From the NCBI RefSeq assembly GCF_900109465.1, contig NZ_FOAZ01000011.1:206871-270870 (forward strand): 64,000 nucleotides of DNA, read 5' to 3'. How positions within the stretch are numbered: position 1 is the first letter of the stretch; every line of letters begins with the position of its first letter. Of the stretch, positions 62,473-64,000 are shown piece after piece. The DNA is from Streptacidiphilus jiangxiensis (GTDB lineage Bacteria > Actinomycetota > Actinomycetes > Streptomycetales > Streptomycetaceae). The position numbers were made by a program, and so were the translations under genes. Below the pieces are notes generated by a model that was not told the origin of the DNA, did not search any database, and saw only the letters and a program-made list of their open reading frames with translations.

Positions 62473-63711
62473 ATGGACGGCATGCCCTCCGCTCTGCCCG
62501 ACGGCGAAGCCGTCCCCGCCGACGGTGCGCTGCCCGAGACCGCCCTCGCCGGTCTCGGCACGCGCCCCTTCGGCTTCTACGTCCACGTCCCGTACTGCGC
62601 CACCCGCTGCGGGTACTGCGACTTCAACACCTACACCGCCACCGAGCTGCGCTCCTCCGGCGCGGTGGCGTCCCAGGACACCTACGCCGATCACCTGATC
62701 GCGGAGATCCGCCTTGCGCGGAAGGTCCTCGGCGACGCGGACATCCCCGTCGAGACGGTCTTCCTCGGCGGCGGCACGCCGACCCTGCTGCCCGCCCGCG
62801 ACCTGGTCCGGATGCTCGGCGCGATCCGCGACGAGTTCGGGCTCGCGCCGGGCGCCGAGGTCACCACCGAGGCCAACCCGGAGTCGGTCGACCCCGCCTA
62901 CCTGAGTGAGCTGCGCGAGGGCGGTTTCAACCGGCTCAGCTTCGGCATGCAGAGCGTGCGCCCGCACGTGCTCCAGCTGCTGGACCGCCACCACACCCCC
63001 GGGCGCCCGCAGGCCTGCGTCGCCGAGGCGCGCGCCGCGGGCTTCGAGCACGTCAACCTCGACCTGATCTACGGCACCCCGGGCGAGTCCGACGACGACT
63101 GGCGCGCCTCCCTCGACGCGGCCCTCGCCGCCGAGCCGGACCACGTCAGCGCCTACGCGTTGATCGTCGAGGAGGGCACCAGGCTCGCCGCCCGGATCCG
63201 CCGCGGCGAGATCCCGATGACGGACGACGACGTCCACGCCGACCGCTACCTCATCGCCGAGGAGCGCCTCACCGCCGCCGGCATGGAGTGGTACGAGGTC
63301 TCCAACTGGGCCACCTCGCCCGAGGCGCGCTGCCGCCACAACGAGCTCTACTGGACCGGTGCCGACTGGTGGGGTGCCGGCCCCGGCGCGCACAGCCACG
63401 TGGGCGGCGTGCGCTGGTGGAACCGCAAGCACCCCGCCGCCTACGCCCAGGCACTGGAGGCCGGGCAGACCCCGGCCCAGGGCCGGGAGCGCCTGGAGGA
63501 CGAGGACCGCCGCGTCGAGCGCATCCTGCTGGAGCTCCGCCTCTCCGACGGCTGCCCGCTCGACCTCCTCCGAGAGACCGGCCGCGAGGCCGCCGACCGG
63601 GCGCTGGCCGACGGGCTGCTGGAGGCCGCGCCGTTCGCGGCCGGACGGGCCGTGCTGACGCTGCGCGGCCGCCTGCTCGCGGACGCGGTCGTGCGCGACC
63701 TGGTGGACTGA
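62473..63711 (+). CDS. hemW: Radical SAM heme chaperone HemW
   Basis: The 412-residue protein has the radical SAM motif C42-x3-C46-x2-C49 in YCATRCGYCDF and GGGTPTLLPARDL. HemW-type segments include NRLSFGMQS and LIYGTPGES. A C-terminal HemN-like domain is present with HNELYW. It binds heme and inserts it into respiratory enzymes; it lacks the HemN cysteine arrangement needed for coproporphyrinogen oxidase activity. AAGGAGG at 62452-62458 serves the ATG at 62473; the ATG three codons later is an alternative. In many actinobacteria hrcA follows hemW, but here a secreted protein does. Confidence 0.94.
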   Translation: MDGMPSALPDGEAVPADGALPETALAGLGTRPFGFYVHVPYCATRCGYCDFNTYTATELRSSGAVASQDTYADHLIAEIRLARKVLGDADIPVETVFLGGGTPTLLPARDLVRMLGAIRDEFGLAPGAEVTTEANPESVDPAYLSELREGGFNRLSFGMQSVRPHVLQLLDRHHTPGRPQACVAEARAAGFEHVNLDLIYGTPGESDDDWRASLDAALAAEPDHVSAYALIVEEGTRLAARIRRGEIPMTDDDVHADRYLIAEERLTAAGMEWYEVSNWATSPEARCRHNELYWTGADWWGAGPGAHSHVGGVRWWNRKHPAAYAQALEAGQTPAQGRERLEDEDRRVERILLELRLSDGCPLDLLRETGREAADRALADGLLEAAPFAAGRAVLTLRGRLLADAVVRDLVD

Positions 63712-63815
63712 CACCCCACCCTCCCGCCGAACCTGACGCGGCGTATGATCGCCGCTGCCCGGCGGCGGTCCGGGGTCGAGCAGGCGCGGCGGGAACGCCA
63801 CAAGGGGGAGTCAGC

Positions 63816-64000
63816 GTGAGGAAGACCGTCCACAGAGCCCTGGCCACGGGCGCGGTGCTCGCCGCCGTCGCGACCAGCACCGGGTTCGTCCCGGCCGTCG
63901 CGACCGGCGGCACGGGCGACGGTACGCACTCGGCCGCCACCGCGGCCACCATGCCGTCCTGGCTGCGCGGCGCCTGGACCGCGACGGTCTCGAACGCGAC
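63816..64000 (+). CDS. Secreted protein, 5' part (runs off the window)
   Basis: The first 61 residues start MRKTVHRALATGAVLAAVAT, a Sec signal peptide with a basic start and hydrophobic core, and a likely cleavage near VATGG-TGDG (about residue 30). The sequence continues into a Thr/Ala-rich stretch. AAGGGGGAG lies before the GTG. A TATGAT at 63744-63749 might be a -10. Too little is visible to name the protein. Confidence 0.7.
   Translation, partial: MRKTVHRALATGAVLAAVATSTGFVPAVATGGTGDGTHSAATAATMPSWLRGAWTATVSNA

Overview
The window is 64 kb of very GC-rich DNA with the codon use and gene order of a streptomycete-type actinobacterium (Streptomyces, Kitasatospora or Streptacidiphilus; the genus cannot be fixed by eye). 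The backbone is a conserved housekeeping run: the radical SAM pair, rne, rplU, rpmA, obgE, proB, proA, nadD, an LCP-like gene, rsfS, a histidine phosphatase, tRNA-Ala, leuS, degV-like, comEA, comEC, holA, rpsT, lepA and hemW. DinB/mycothiol-type proteins, Sec-secreted hydrolases and many leaderless promoters fit the same assignment.

Region by region. 1-4.8 kb: the end of a collagen-like protein, an adenine/adenosine deaminase, the B12-type radical SAM enzyme and a frameshifted beta-lactamase-family serine hydrolase. 4.8-10.2 kb: an accessory block that separates the radical SAM enzyme from its usual partner. It holds an AraC/GyrI regulator, an ECF41 sigma factor with its carboxymuconolactone-decarboxylase partner and a matching promoter, a secreted SGNH hydrolase, a VOC protein divergent from a CGNR regulator, and a VapBC-like pair. 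10.2-28.5 kb: RNA decay, ribosome and GTPase genes, proline synthesis, a pair of related membrane proteins, an M48 protease, NAD synthesis, cell-wall and ribosome-silencing genes, ending in tRNA-Ala. 28.5-31.2 kb: a divergent XRE/MFS pair between two identical tRNA-Ala(GGC) genes. 31.2-36.7 kb: a NuoF/ferredoxin fusion with a ferric-reductase-like membrane protein, then a sedolisin protease. 36.8-51.2 kb: leuS behind a putative leucine attenuator, degV-like, competence genes, an ion-transporter-like protein, holA, rpsT and lepA. 51.2-64 kb: a Ser/Thr kinase with a peptidoglycan-binding tail, small regulators, a GH25 lysozyme, a heterodimeric ABC exporter, an acyl-CoA synthetase, hemW and the start of a secreted protein.

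The most interesting observations are regulatory. A 12-codon leader peptide with three consecutive Leu codons and a terminator precedes leuS. An exact-looking ECF41 promoter (TGTCACA, 16 nt, CGTC) precedes the sigma factor's partner gene. Many genes have a -10 hexamer 6-8 nt before the start codon, which points to leaderless mRNAs. Three genes appear to start at CTG. Four copies of an intergenic palindromic repeat lie downstream of genes. The VapC-like toxin lacks several expected acidic residues. No prophage, CRISPR array, transposase or biosynthetic gene cluster was seen.
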